This document shows positions 1-9,541 of a DNA stretch of 64,000 nt, piece after piece (within the stretch, counting starts at the first letter, position 1; the number at the start of each line of letters is the position of its first letter). The position numbers and the translations under genes were made by a program. The stretch lies in assembly GCF_014212315.1 (NCBI RefSeq), contig NZ_JACKXE010000001.1, positions 2,356,001 through 2,420,000 on the forward strand, given 5' to 3'. This DNA comes from Nocardioides luti (lineage in GTDB: Bacteria; Actinomycetota; Actinomycetes; Propionibacteriales; Nocardioidaceae). The notes under the pieces are model-generated. The model was not told where the DNA came from. It searched no databases and saw only the letters and a program-made list of their open reading frames with translations.

Positions 1-659
1 ATCTCGCCGGTGTCTTCATCGTGGTGATGATCGCCGCCTCGGCACTGGTGGCGGGCTACGAGTCGGTACGTCGGCTCCTGGACCCGCCGCCGGTCCAGCA
101 CGGCTGGGTGGTCGTCGCGGCCGGCCTGGTCGGGTTCGCCGGCAACGAGCTGGTGGCGGGCTACCGGATCCGGGTGGGTCGCGAGATCGGCTCGGCCGCC
201 CTCGTCGCCGACGGGGTGCACGCCCGCACGGACGGCTTCACGTCCCTCGCCGTGGTGGCCGGGGCACTCGGTGTGCTCGCCGGCTTCCCTCTCGCCGACC
301 CGGTCGTGGGAATCCTCATCGCGGTGGCCATCCTCGTCGTCCTGCGCGGTGCGGCGCGTGACGTGTGGCGCCGACTCATGGACGCCGTCGACGGCGAGCT
401 CGTCGACAGCGCGGAGCGTGCCCTGGTCGACACCCCGGGCGTGGCGGTGGTCGAGGACGTCCGGTTGCGCTGGATCGGCCACCGCTTGCACGGCGAGGCG
501 ACGGTCGCGGCCGACCCCTCCCTCGACCTGGCCTCGGCCGGTCGCATCGGCGAGAGCGCCGCGACACGGTGGCGGGCGGGAACCGCCAAGCTGGCCGACG
601 CCCGCGTGCGCGTCATCGGCCGGGAAGACGTCACGGGCTCGCGGGACCGAGCGACCTGA
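1..659 (+). CDS. Cation diffusion facilitator (CDF) transporter, 5'-truncated by window edge
   Basis: This is the C-terminal part of a cation diffusion facilitator, an inner-membrane antiporter exporting divalent metals such as Zn, Fe, Mn or Co in exchange for protons. The frame is open from base 3, so the start lies outside the window. The visible part has hydrophobic membrane segments, the CDF metal-site motif HARTD (H-x3-D) in the phrase ADGVHARTDGF, and a C-terminal cytoplasmic domain of the kind that binds metal and dimerises. Family recognition is firm. The metal specificity cannot be read from the fragment. The next gene is convergent, 22 bp away. Confidence 0.85.
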   Translation, partial: LAGVFIVVMIAASALVAGYESVRRLLDPPPVQHGWVVVAAGLVGFAGNELVAGYRIRVGREIGSAALVADGVHARTDGFTSLAVVAGALGVLAGFPLADPVVGILIAVAILVVLRGAARDVWRRLMDAVDGELVDSAERALVDTPGVAVVEDVRLRWIGHRLHGEATVAADPSLDLASAGRIGESAATRWRAGTAKLADARVRVIGREDVTGSRDRAT

Positions 660-681
660 GTCCCGGACAGGCGCGAACCCC

Positions 682-2058
<1,377 letters not shown>

Positions 2059-2137
2059 GTCGGCACTCTCGTCCGCACGCGTGGTTACGAGCAAGTCACA
2101 TGCGCACGAGCGGGGACCACAACGACCAGAACGCCCC

Positions 2138-2608
2138 TCAGCGGGGGACGCCGAGCTCCTTGAGCAGGTTGCGCGAGAACCGGTCGCCCATCGTGGCCAT
2201 CACGCCCTTCATGGCGGAGGTCACCGCGGGCGACGACATCTTGGGCAGCGGCAGCTCGACGGTGACCTCGAGCGAGGTCTCCAGGTGCGTGCCGCCCTCG
2301 ACGTCCTTGAGCACGTAGAAGCCGCGGACCCCGGCCTTCTCCTTCGCGCCCGCGGGCGGGGCGTGCTCGAAGTCGATCCGGTCGTGGTCGGTGAAGGTCA
2401 TCGCCTCGGTGAACTTCGGGGCGAAGCCGACGCCGACGACCTCGACACCGGTCATCTCCCAGAACCACGCGTCGCCGTCGGCGGTGATCCGGCGGACGAA
2501 CGGCGTGAGCCGGGCGATCTTCGCGGGGTCGACCAGGACCGCCCAGATGGCGTCCCGGTCGGCCTTGACCACGGCCTCGGCCGAGGTGCTCGCGGTGAAG
2601 CTGGCCAT
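2138..2608 (-). CDS. SRPBCC/START-like lipid-binding family protein
   Basis: This 156-residue protein resembles the polyketide cyclase/SRPBCC helix-grip fold, whose members bind hydrophobic ligands in a deep pocket. It shows the family's typical N-terminal phrase (ADRDAIWAVLVDP) and a long C-terminal amphipathic helix. The ligand cannot be predicted. Its ATG overlaps the stop codon of the upstream glutathione peroxidase gene (TGATG, one shared base), so the two are probably translationally coupled. A second SRPBCC protein sits just beyond the peroxidase on the other strand. Confidence 0.75.
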   Translation of the reverse strand: MASFTASTSAEAVVKADRDAIWAVLVDPAKIARLTPFVRRITADGDAWFWEMTGVEVVGVGFAPKFTEAMTFTDHDRIDFEHAPPAGAKEKAGVRGFYVLKDVEGGTHLETSLEVTVELPLPKMSSPAVTSAMKGVMATMGDRFSRNLLKELGVPR

Positions 2609-3087
2609 CAGGCCGCGAGCGCCTTCTCGATGTCCTCGACGATCGCGTCGGGCTCCGTGGTCGGGCTGTAGCGGCCGATGACGTTGCCCTCGCGGTCGAC
2701 GAGGAACTTCGTGAAATTCCAGTTGATCCGGCCGCCCAGCAGGCCCTTCTTCTGCTTGCGCAGCCACCGGTAGAGCGGGTGGGTGTCCTTCCCGTTCACC
2801 TTGACCTGGGCGAACATCGGGAACGACACGCCGAAGTTGCGCTCGCAGACCGCGCCCATCTCGTCGTCGCCGAGCGGCTCCTGCTTGAACTGGTTGCTCG
2901 GGAAGCCCAGGACCGTGAAGCCCCGCTCGCCGTACTGGTCGTGCAGCTTCTGCAGCGCCGGCAGCTGGGAGGCGTAGCCGCACTGCGAGGCGGTGTTGAC
3001 GACGAGGGCGACCTGACCGGCGTACGCCGAGAGGTCGACCTCCGAGCCGTCGAGGGCGCGGGCGGAGAAGTCGCTCAGGGTGGGCAT
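2608..3087 (-). CDS. Glutathione peroxidase family thiol peroxidase
   Basis: This protein reduces hydroperoxides in the cytosol. In actinobacteria lacking glutathione such enzymes usually take electrons from thioredoxin. The 159-residue length is normal. Visible family motifs are NTASQCGYA with a Cys (not selenocysteine) at the active position, GFPSNQF, and WNFTKFLV carrying the Gln/Trp/Asn catalytic tetrad elements. ATG at 3087 begins MPTLSDFSARAL, the usual N-terminus. It heads a two-gene unit with the SRPBCC gene and is divergent from the gene at 3115, leaving only 27 bp for both promoters. Confidence 0.93.
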   Translation of the reverse strand: MPTLSDFSARALDGSEVDLSAYAGQVALVVNTASQCGYASQLPALQKLHDQYGERGFTVLGFPSNQFKQEPLGDDEMGAVCERNFGVSFPMFAQVKVNGKDTHPLYRWLRKQKKGLLGGRINWNFTKFLVDREGNVIGRYSPTTEPDAIVEDIEKALAA

Positions 3088-3114
3088 GACCTCGATTGTG
3101 GCAGGCTCGTGGTC

Positions 3115-3594
3115 ATGCCCCAGGTGACGGCCGAGACGTGGGTCCCGGTGCCCCCGACGACGGCGTTCGCCGTGTCCCAGACGACCGGCGAGGTGCGCCT
3201 GCGCTGGGACCCCTTCATCCGGCACCAGCAGCTGGTCGACGCCGACCTCCCCGCCAAGGGGGTCCGCACGGTCACCCGCGCCCGCGTCGGCCCGCGGATG
3301 GTGAGCGAGTACGTCTCCTACCGCCCGCCCACGTCGGTCGGGATGACGATGGTGACCGGGCCGTGGTTCTTCGACTCGTTCGGCGGCGGCTGGCGCTTCA
3401 AGCCCGAGACCCGCAACGGCGTCGAGGGCACCCACGCGGTCTGGAAGTACACCTACTCCGTCCGCCCCGCCTGGCTGCGGCGGGTCGCCGAGCCGGTCGG
3501 CCAGTGGCTCCTCGGCCGCGAGATCGGCGCCCGGATCGCGGCCTTCGGCCGGGCCTGCGAGGACCCTGTGGTGCTCGCCACGTTGGCAATCTGA
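3115..3594 (+). CDS. SRPBCC family protein
   Basis: This 159-residue protein has SRPBCC/polyketide-cyclase-like features: an N-terminal beta strand with the phrase VPVPPTTAFAVSQ, a central beta-rich region ending GGGWRFKPE, and a C-terminal helix. Such proteins bind small hydrophobic molecules. No catalytic residues can be assigned. It is divergent from the glutathione peroxidase gene with a 27-bp spacer. The ATG at 3115 is the first in-frame start after the peroxidase start region. Confidence 0.75.
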   Translation: MPQVTAETWVPVPPTTAFAVSQTTGEVRLRWDPFIRHQQLVDADLPAKGVRTVTRARVGPRMVSEYVSYRPPTSVGMTMVTGPWFFDSFGGGWRFKPETRNGVEGTHAVWKYTYSVRPAWLRRVAEPVGQWLLGREIGARIAAFGRACEDPVVLATLAI

Positions 3595-3697
3595 GCCGAC
3601 CAGGTTTGAGGAGGGCCCCGATCGAGCACGTAGGGGCTGGGTGCCGGCCGTTCCGTCCAGCCCGGCCGGCCACCCCCGACTTCGAGGAGCTCTTCAC

Positions 3698-3883
3698 ATG
3701 TCGTTCGTCACCGTCTTCACCGTCGGCACCATGGGCTTCGTGCTCCTCGTGCCGATCCTGATGGTCGCGGTGCTGATGTCGACCGTCTCCCCGCTGCGCC
3801 AGGCCGTCTCGGCCGAGGTCGAGGAGGACGGGGCAGACGATCTAGCCCCCGCCACGGTCACCCCGCTGCGCCGCGCCGCCTGA
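3698..3883 (+). CDS. Small single-pass membrane protein (hypothetical)
   Basis: A 61-residue protein of unknown function. Residues about 3-28 form one hydrophobic segment, followed by a short acidic and then basic tail. A good ribosome site (GAGGAG) precedes the ATG at a suitable distance, which supports expression. Its last 26 bp overlap the 3' end of the convergent MFS gene (3858-3883). I do not recognise a family. Confidence 0.6.
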   Translation: MSFVTVFTVGTMGFVLLVPILMVAVLMSTVSPLRQAVSAEVEEDGADDLAPATVTPLRRAA

Positions 3884-5096
3884 CCACTGACGTCAGCAGC
3901 ACCAGCGACGCCGCCTGGCAGACGCCGATCACGACCACCAGGTCCGTGACCCCGTTGTCGTAGAGCGCGCCACCCAGGGCCCCGCCCGCGAGCGCGGCCG
4001 CTCCCTGGAATGCCGCGAACACGCCGTACGCCGTCGCGAGGCGTCCGCTCGGCACCAGGTCCGCCACCAGCGCCTTGACCGTCGAGTCCTGGATGCCGAC
4101 CGCCAGGCCCCAGACGACCAGCCCGACGAGCACCAACCGCAGCGTGTCCGCGAAGGCCAGCAGCGGCACCAGCGCGACGAGCACCGGCAGCGCCAGCAGC
4201 ACCCGCGCCCCGACCCGGTCGTAGGCGAAGCCGGTCGCGAGGGCGGCCACCGCCTCGACCGCCATCGCCAGGGCGTAGACGAGCGGGACCGCGGCCGGGC
4301 GTACCAGGTCGGCCTCGACCAGGTGGAACGAGATGATCCCGAAGGTCATCAGCCCCAGGGTGCTGGCCGCGCAGGAGACCGCGAAGACGTAGAAGATCCG
4401 CGGCAGCCGGGTCGGGTGCTCGATCGGCGCCGAGGCCCGGACCTCGAGCGGCTCCTCGTCGAAGACCGTCATGTCGGGCACCCGACGGCGTACGACGACC
4501 AGCAGCGCCATCGCGGCAGCACCCGGGACCGCGAGCACCGCGAGGCCGGCCCAGGTGCGCGCCGTCAGCGCGATCACCCCGGCGACCAGGAGCGGGCCGG
4601 CGAACGCGCCGACCTGGTCGAGCGCCTTGTGGACCGCGAAGCCGCGCCCGCGGCCGACGGCCCGCGCCGCGTGGGCCAGCAGCGCGGACTTCGACGGGCT
4701 GCGGACGGCCTTGCCGGTGCGCTCGAGCAGCACCATCGTGGCCCCGAAGGCCAGCCCGGCCCCGCCCAGGAACGGCGCGACCGCCATGAGCGGGACGCAG
4801 ACAGCGGTCAGGGCGTAGCCGACGATCGTCAGCGACCAGTAGCGACCGCTCCGGTCGGCCAGCGGCCCGGACACCAGCCGCAGCACCAGCGCGGCGGCCT
4901 CGCCCGCCCCGGTGACGACGCCGACCAGCAGGGCCGAGGCCCCCAGCGAGGCGAGGAACGGCCCGGTGATCGCGCGGGCGCCCTCGTAGACCATGTCCGC
5001 CGCGAGGCTGACCACGCCGAACCAGACGACGGTCCGCCACGGCGACCACGCCGGGGCGCGCGTCGTCGTGCCCGGTGCGGACTCCTGCCCGGACAC
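3858..5096 (-). CDS. Major facilitator superfamily transporter
   Basis: A 412-residue integral membrane transporter with about 12 hydrophobic segments. The loop motif SGPLADRSGRYW matches the MFS motif A (GxLaDrxGrr), and FAYDRVGAR is its second-half copy. The sequence resembles multidrug-type or DHA1-like permeases; the substrate is unknown. GTG at 5096 is chosen because upstream sequence belongs to the neighbouring gene, whose stop lies at 5102. The two therefore probably form one transcript. The 3' end overlaps a convergent small gene by 26 bp. Confidence 0.88.
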   Translation of the reverse strand: MSGQESAPGTTTRAPAWSPWRTVVWFGVVSLAADMVYEGARAITGPFLASLGASALLVGVVTGAGEAAALVLRLVSGPLADRSGRYWSLTIVGYALTAVCVPLMAVAPFLGGAGLAFGATMVLLERTGKAVRSPSKSALLAHAARAVGRGRGFAVHKALDQVGAFAGPLLVAGVIALTARTWAGLAVLAVPGAAAMALLVVVRRRVPDMTVFDEEPLEVRASAPIEHPTRLPRIFYVFAVSCAASTLGLMTFGIISFHLVEADLVRPAAVPLVYALAMAVEAVAALATGFAYDRVGARVLLALPVLVALVPLLAFADTLRLVLVGLVVWGLAVGIQDSTVKALVADLVPSGRLATAYGVFAAFQGAAALAGGALGGALYDNGVTDLVVVIGVCQAASLVLLTSVVRRRGAAG

Positions 5097-5101
5097 GCGC
5101 C

Positions 5102-5761
5102 TCAGCCGATCAGCCGGCCCCGCACCTCGGCCGGCTGCTGGTAGCCGACCGGGTTCGCGTGGCCGTCGAGCTGCACCTGCACCTGGCGGTCGCCGAGGTC
5201 CAGCGTGATCCGCCCGTCCTCGATGACCGAGACCTCGCCGCGGATCAGGTAGAGGTCGCCCTCGACCCGCTCGAGCAGCGACTCCGGCGCGCAGCGCGTG
5301 ACGTCGCCGATGGCGACGGCCACGAGCGGGGCACGCAGGGTGCCGCGGAAGCGCCAGAAGAGCAGCAGCACCAGCAGCAGCGCCAGGTCGGCCAGCAGCG
5401 TGGCGACCAGGCCGAAGCGGTGCGTCACCTCGCCCTCGGCGGTGTACGCCGCCGGCTGGCCGCGCAGCACCCGGACCCGGATCTCCTTGCTGTCCACGGC
5501 CCGCTGGGCGGTGGCCTCGTCGACCTCGGCGTTCCACTCGGTCTGCTGCGGGTCGATGTCCTTGTCGAAGCGGAAGGAGACGAGGTACTCCGGCTGCTCG
5601 GCCGCGGGCACCGAGCCGCCGCCCGTCACGGTGGCCGTCACGTCGATCCCGGACCGCTCGACCCGCCAGTTCACCCAGCTGCTGTGCACGAGCGGCAGGT
5701 TGATCATCACGACCATCAGCAGGACGAGCAGCAGCGGCTTGATCCGGGGGCGGCGTTTCAC
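5102..5761 (-). CDS. Hypothetical two-pass membrane protein
   Basis: A 219-residue protein of unknown function. A basic N-terminus (KRRPRIK) leads into a hydrophobic segment at about residues 8-25. An extracytoplasmic region of about 95 residues follows, then a second membrane segment (LLADLALLLVLLLFW) and a cytosolic C-terminal part rich in beta strands. The layout recalls DUF3592-type membrane proteins, but I cannot confirm that. GTG at 5761 is preferred over 5815 because upstream codons run into an intergenic hairpin region. It lies 5 bp upstream of the MFS gene and is probably co-transcribed with it. Confidence 0.7.
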   Translation of the reverse strand: MKRRPRIKPLLLVLLMVVMINLPLVHSSWVNWRVERSGIDVTATVTGGGSVPAAEQPEYLVSFRFDKDIDPQQTEWNAEVDEATAQRAVDSKEIRVRVLRGQPAAYTAEGEVTHRFGLVATLLADLALLLVLLLFWRFRGTLRAPLVAVAIGDVTRCAPESLLERVEGDLYLIRGEVSVIEDGRITLDLGDRQVQVQLDGHANPVGYQQPAEVRGRLIG

Positions 5762-5799
5762 CGGGCCAGTATCGCCCCCGCCTCGTGCCGGGCGACAAA

Positions 5800-5834
5800 G
5801 GAGGATCGCCGGCACCGGGTGCCGGAGATCCTCC
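5800..5834 (-). terminator. Hairpin after the DedA gene
   Basis: A near-perfect inverted repeat (GGAGGATC.CCGGCAC ... GTGCCGG.GATCCTCC) with one internal mismatch pair, placed 22 bp past the DedA stop codon. It can fold into a strong G+C-rich stem, as expected for an actinobacterial intrinsic terminator without a long U tract. Confidence 0.6.
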
Positions 5835-5856
5835 TACGTCGCGCGGACCTTCGGCG

Positions 5857-6567
5857 TCAGCCGCACAGCCGCCAGGAGGACGCCACGGGCGCGGGCTCCG
5901 CCACCACAGGGCGCGGGTGCCGGTGCCGCCACCGGCGCCGCGCTGCCTCGAGCGCGACCGGGGCGACGGTGAAGAGCGCCAGGGCGGTGATCGCGACGTC
6001 GATGTTGTCCCCGACCCACGGCACCGAGCCGAGGAAGAACCCGAGAAGGGTGATCGTGGCCGTCCAGAGCACCGCGCCGACCGCGCTGGCGGTCACGAAC
6101 CGGCGCCGGTCGAGCCGGGTGATGCCGGCGACCAGCGTCACGTAGGTGCGCACGAACGGCACGAAGCGGGCCACGACCAGGGTCGGCCCGCCGCGGAGCT
6201 CGAGGAAGGTCCGGGCGCGGTCGAGCAGCGCCCGGCTGACCAGGCGGCCGGTGTGGCCGTAGACCCGCGGCCCGAGCGCTCGCCCGATCTCGTAGCCGAC
6301 CAGGTTCCCGGCGAGGGCGGCCACGGCCAGGACGGCCAGCGCCGCGACCAGCTCCAGGCCGGGCACCGAGGAGCCCAGCACGTCGACCTGCCCGCCGGCG
6401 ACGAAGAGGCCGACCGCGAACAGCAGGCTGTCACCGGGCAGGAACGGGAAGAGCAGCCCGCACTCCACGAGGAGCAGCGCGGCCGAGAGCCAGATGAACG
6501 ACCCGCCGAACCGGTCCAGCAGCGAGGCGGCGTCGAGGAAGGACAACGGGGTCGACATCAGCAGCAT
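5857..6567 (-). CDS. DedA/SNARE-associated (VTT-domain) membrane protein
   Basis: A 236-residue member of the DedA family, inner-membrane proteins implicated in undecaprenyl-phosphate recycling and membrane homeostasis. Family signatures are ECGLLFPFLPGDSLL near the N-terminus, GNLVGYEIGR, and the basic motif VARFVPFVRTYVTLVAGI. Membrane segments flank these motifs. The ATG at 6567 is used; 6558 (MSTPLSF) is equally possible. It stands alone on the minus strand between tRNA-Leu and a downstream hairpin. Confidence 0.9.
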   Translation of the reverse strand: MLLMSTPLSFLDAASLLDRFGGSFIWLSAALLLVECGLLFPFLPGDSLLFAVGLFVAGGQVDVLGSSVPGLELVAALAVLAVAALAGNLVGYEIGRALGPRVYGHTGRLVSRALLDRARTFLELRGGPTLVVARFVPFVRTYVTLVAGITRLDRRRFVTASAVGAVLWTATITLLGFFLGSVPWVGDNIDVAITALALFTVAPVALEAARRRWRHRHPRPVVAEPAPVASSWRLCG

Positions 6568-6648
6568 CGACGCGACAGGACTCACGGGACCTGAACCGCG
6601 CACCGGCCCGCCTCATTCCCGGGCACCGCGAACCCGCCCGGGAACGAC

Positions 6649-6677
6649 GAAGGCCCCGGACGGGGTCCGGGGCCTTC
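6649..6677 (-). terminator. Terminator of tRNA-Leu
   Basis: A perfect 13-bp inverted repeat (GAAGGCCCCGGAC / GTCCGGGGCCTTC) with a 3-nt loop, 13 bp past the 3' end of the tRNA-Leu gene in its direction of transcription. Confidence 0.8.
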
Positions 6678-6690
6678 GAGGTGCTGCTGG

Positions 6691-6777
6691 TGGTGCGCGA
6701 GGGGGGAGTTGAACCCCCACGTCCTTTCGGACACACGGACCTGAACCGTGCGCGTCTGCCTATTCCGCCACTCGCGC
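6691..6777 (-). tRNA. tRNA-Leu (CAG anticodon)
   Basis: An 87-nt class II tRNA with a long variable arm (TGTCCGAAAGGACG). Acceptor strands GCGCGAG/CTCGCGC pair fully, the discriminator is A, and CCA is encoded. The anticodon stem CACGG/CCGTG encloses TTCAGGT, giving anticodon CAG, which reads the CUG codon favoured in this genome. The T arm is GGGGGTTCAACTCCCCC. Confidence 0.96.
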
Positions 6778-7002
6778 GAGAAGCGGGCTCAGGCTATCCC
6801 AGCGCCTCGGACATTCCCAAACCGGCCGGAGGCCTTGCAGCGTGCGCCTCCCGGACCCCGTTACGATCGGTCGCGACCCCGGCGACCGCCGGGCTGTGCG
6901 ACGCGCCGGGGTGGATCGATCGACCTCGGGGTACGTCGCGACAGCGACACCGGACCACCTCCCCTGGTGGACCGGCCGGTGAGGACGGAAGGAGGCGGGC
7001 CC

Positions 7003-7725
7003 GTGGGCGGACTGTCGAAGTTCGAGCACAAGCTGGAGACGATGATCTCCGGGGCCTTCGCCCGGGCGTTCCGCTCCGCGGTGCAGCCGGTCGAGATCGC
7101 GGCCGCGCTCCAGCGCGAGTGCGACAACAACGCCCAGATCCTCTCCCGCGACCGACGCCTGGTCCCCAACGACTTCCACGTCGAGCTCTCGCAGACCGAC
7201 CTGGACCGCCTGGCGCCGTACGACACCGCGATGGCCGACGAGCTGGGCAACCAGCTCCGCGAGCACGCCGAGCAGCAGTCCTACGTCTTCCCCGGCCCGG
7301 TGACCATCGCCTTCGAGCCCGCCGAGGACCTCACGACCGGCCGCTTCCGGATCCGCAGCCGCGCGCAGGCGAAGGTCACCGGCAACGCCACCCACACGCA
7401 GGTACGCCGGGCCCGGGCCGTGCTCGAGGTCAACGGCACCCGCCACCCGCTGCAGTCCCCCGGGCTCGTGGTGGGTCGCGGCACCGAGGCCGACGTGCGG
7501 ATCAACGACCCCGGCGTCAGCCGCCGCCACATCGAGTTCGTGGTCGGGGCCGGCTCCGGCGAGGGCCGGCCGCTGGACATCGCCGTCCACGACCTCGGCT
7601 CCACCAACGGGATGCTGGTCGACGGCCACCGCATCACCCAGACCCCGGTGCACGACGGCACCCGGGTGAAGATCGGGAACACCACGATGACCGTCCGCGT
7701 CATCGAGGAGGACATCGATGTCTGA
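7003..7725 (+). CDS. fhaA: FhaA, DUF3662 and FHA domain protein
   Basis: FhaA binds phosphothreonine on partners of the PknA/PknB pathway and helps control late peptidoglycan steps. The 240-residue protein has an N-terminal DUF3662 domain (about 1-115) starting with the usual GGLSKFEHKLE phrase. A C-terminal FHA domain (about 145-235) has GRGTEADVRI, SRRHIEF and DLGSTNGMLVDG, the phosphopeptide-binding loops. GTG at 7003 follows a GGAGG site; upstream codons are leader. The linker is shorter than in mycobacterial FhaA, which is over 500 residues. It opens the kinase/phosphatase/cell-wall cluster and overlaps fhaB by 8 bp. Confidence 0.93.
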   Translation: MGGLSKFEHKLETMISGAFARAFRSAVQPVEIAAALQRECDNNAQILSRDRRLVPNDFHVELSQTDLDRLAPYDTAMADELGNQLREHAEQQSYVFPGPVTIAFEPAEDLTTGRFRIRSRAQAKVTGNATHTQVRRARAVLEVNGTRHPLQSPGLVVGRGTEADVRINDPGVSRRHIEFVVGAGSGEGRPLDIAVHDLGSTNGMLVDGHRITQTPVHDGTRVKIGNTTMTVRVIEEDIDV

Positions 7726-8197
7726 GCTCACCCTGTTCCTGATCCGGATCGCCTACCTCGCGATCCTCTGGATCTTCGTGCTGTCGGCGATCTCGGTGAT
7801 CCGCTCCGACATGTTCGGCGCGCGCGTGCCCGAGGCCTCCCGGGCCGCCGGCCGCGGCAGCAAGCCGCCCAAGGCCGCCGCCAAGCCCCCGAGCAAGCGC
7901 CGCGGCTCGCCCACCCACGTCCTGGTCACCGAGGGCGGCAACGCCGGCGAGCGCGCCGAGCTCGACCAGGCCCCGATCCTGATCGGCCGCGGCAGCGACG
8001 CGGCCATCCGGCTCGACGACGACTACGTCTCCACCCGGCACGCCCGGATCGCCGCGTCCGGCGACCAGTGGTTCGTCGAGGACCTTGGCTCCACCAACGG
8101 CACCTACATCGGCAGCGTCCGGATCACCCAGCCGACGACGCTCACGCTCGGCACCCAGGTCCGGATCGGCAAGACCATCCTCGAGCTGAGGAAGTAG
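7718..8197 (+). CDS. fhaB: FhaB (FipA-like), membrane-anchored FHA protein
   Basis: A 159-residue protein with an N-terminal membrane segment (about residues 4-29), a basic Ala/Pro/Lys linker, and a C-terminal FHA domain with GRGSDAAIRL, STRHARI and DLGSTNGTYIG. In mycobacteria the equivalent FipA links FtsZ and FtsQ under PknA control; that role is inferred here. It overlaps fhaA by 8 bp and precedes pstP by 3 bp, so it belongs to the same operon. Confidence 0.93.
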   Translation: MSELTLFLIRIAYLAILWIFVLSAISVIRSDMFGARVPEASRAAGRGSKPPKAAAKPPSKRRGSPTHVLVTEGGNAGERAELDQAPILIGRGSDAAIRLDDDYVSTRHARIAASGDQWFVEDLGSTNGTYIGSVRITQPTTLTLGTQVRIGKTILELRK

Positions 8198-8200
8198 CCG

Positions 8201-9541
8201 ATGACCCAGTCCGGACAGGAGCGGGACGAGCAGGCTCCGGCGGCCGCCGGCGGCCTCCGCCTCGACTTCGCGGCGATCTCCGACGTCGGCCGGGTCCGCA
8301 AGGACAACCAGGACTCCGGGTACGTCGGCCCGTGGGTGCTCGTGGTCTGCGACGGTGTCGGCGGCGCCGCGCGCGGTGACATCGCCTCCGCGACCGCGGT
8401 CCAGCAGCTCCGCAAGCTCGACGAGCCCCCGACCGACGACCTGCTGGGCCAGGTGGCCGGCGCCCTGCACCGCGCCCACGACCGGATCGGCGAGCTGGTC
8501 GACGAGGACCCCTCGCTCAACGGCACCAGCACCACGGCGACCGTCGCTCTCTTCGACGGCACCCGCCTCGGGATGGGCCACGTCGGCGACAGCCGCGCGT
8601 ACCTCTTCCGCGACGGCGCGATCAGCCAGCTCACCAAGGACCACACGTTCGTCCAGTCGCTCATCGACGAGGGCCGGATCACCGAGCCCGAGTCGCGCGT
8701 GCACCCGCACCGCAACCTGATCCTCAAGGCGCTCGACGGCATCCACGAGGCCGAGCCGGACCTCTTCCACGTCGAGCTGGCCGCCGGTGACCGGCTGCTC
8801 CTCTGCAGCGACGGCGCCAGCGGCGTCCTGGACGACGGCCGGCTGGCCGACATCCTGCGCGGCGGCAGCCCGGACTACGCCGCGGTCGAGCTGGTCCGCG
8901 CGAGCCTCGAGGCCGGCAGCTCCGACAACGTGACCTGCCTGGTCGCGGACGTCGTCGACGCGGCCACCCCCGACGAGCAGCTCCAGCCGGTGCTGGTCGG
9001 CGCGGCCGCCGAGCTGCGCAAGCGCTCCCGCGGCGGCAAGGCCGGGCTCTTCCGCGGCCACCGCGCCGGCGACACCGGGGAGCTCGAGCCGGTCGCGGGC
9101 GAGGACCCGCTGCCGGACAACGTCCCGTTCGCGATCTCCAACGACCCGATCGACCCCGAGGCCGCGCGCTACGCCCCGCAGCCGCCGCGCCGGTTCACCT
9201 GGTTCAAGCGCCTGCTCGCGCTGGCCGTCGTGGTCGGCATCGCCTGGATGGGCGGCGCGGCCGCCTGGACCTGGAGCCAGACGCAGTACTACGTCGGCGA
9301 CCAGGACGGCGAGGTCGTGATCTTCCGGGGCGTCAACGCCGACCTGCCGGGCCTGGCCCTGTCGAAGCCCTACGAGACCACCGACGTCACGCTCGACCGG
9401 CTCTCCGACTACGACGCGGGCACGGTCCGCGACGGCATCGAGGCCGGCAGCCTCGCCGACGCCCGCAAGACCGTCGAGAACCTCGCCGGCAAGCAGTCCG
9501 CCGACACCGGCACCTCCAGCACCGACACGGGGACCGGCTGA
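8201..9541 (+). CDS. pstP: PstP, PP2C-family Ser/Thr protein phosphatase
   Basis: This metal-dependent phosphatase counters PknA and PknB. In its 446 residues the catalytic PPM domain (about 15-250) shows DVGRVRKDNQDS, VCDGVGGAARGD, GTSTTATVALF, GHVGDSRAYLF, CSDGASGVL and SSDNVTCLVADV, including the metal-binding Asp residues. A membrane segment at about 340-362 is followed by an extracytoplasmic tail ending in a Ser/Thr/Gly run. The stop codon overlaps the rodA start (TGATG). Confidence 0.96.
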   Translation: MTQSGQERDEQAPAAAGGLRLDFAAISDVGRVRKDNQDSGYVGPWVLVVCDGVGGAARGDIASATAVQQLRKLDEPPTDDLLGQVAGALHRAHDRIGELVDEDPSLNGTSTTATVALFDGTRLGMGHVGDSRAYLFRDGAISQLTKDHTFVQSLIDEGRITEPESRVHPHRNLILKALDGIHEAEPDLFHVELAAGDRLLLCSDGASGVLDDGRLADILRGGSPDYAAVELVRASLEAGSSDNVTCLVADVVDAATPDEQLQPVLVGAAAELRKRSRGGKAGLFRGHRAGDTGELEPVAGEDPLPDNVPFAISNDPIDPEAARYAPQPPRRFTWFKRLLALAVVVGIAWMGGAAAWTWSQTQYYVGDQDGEVVIFRGVNADLPGLALSKPYETTDVTLDRLSDYDAGTVRDGIEAGSLADARKTVENLAGKQSADTGTSSTDTGTG

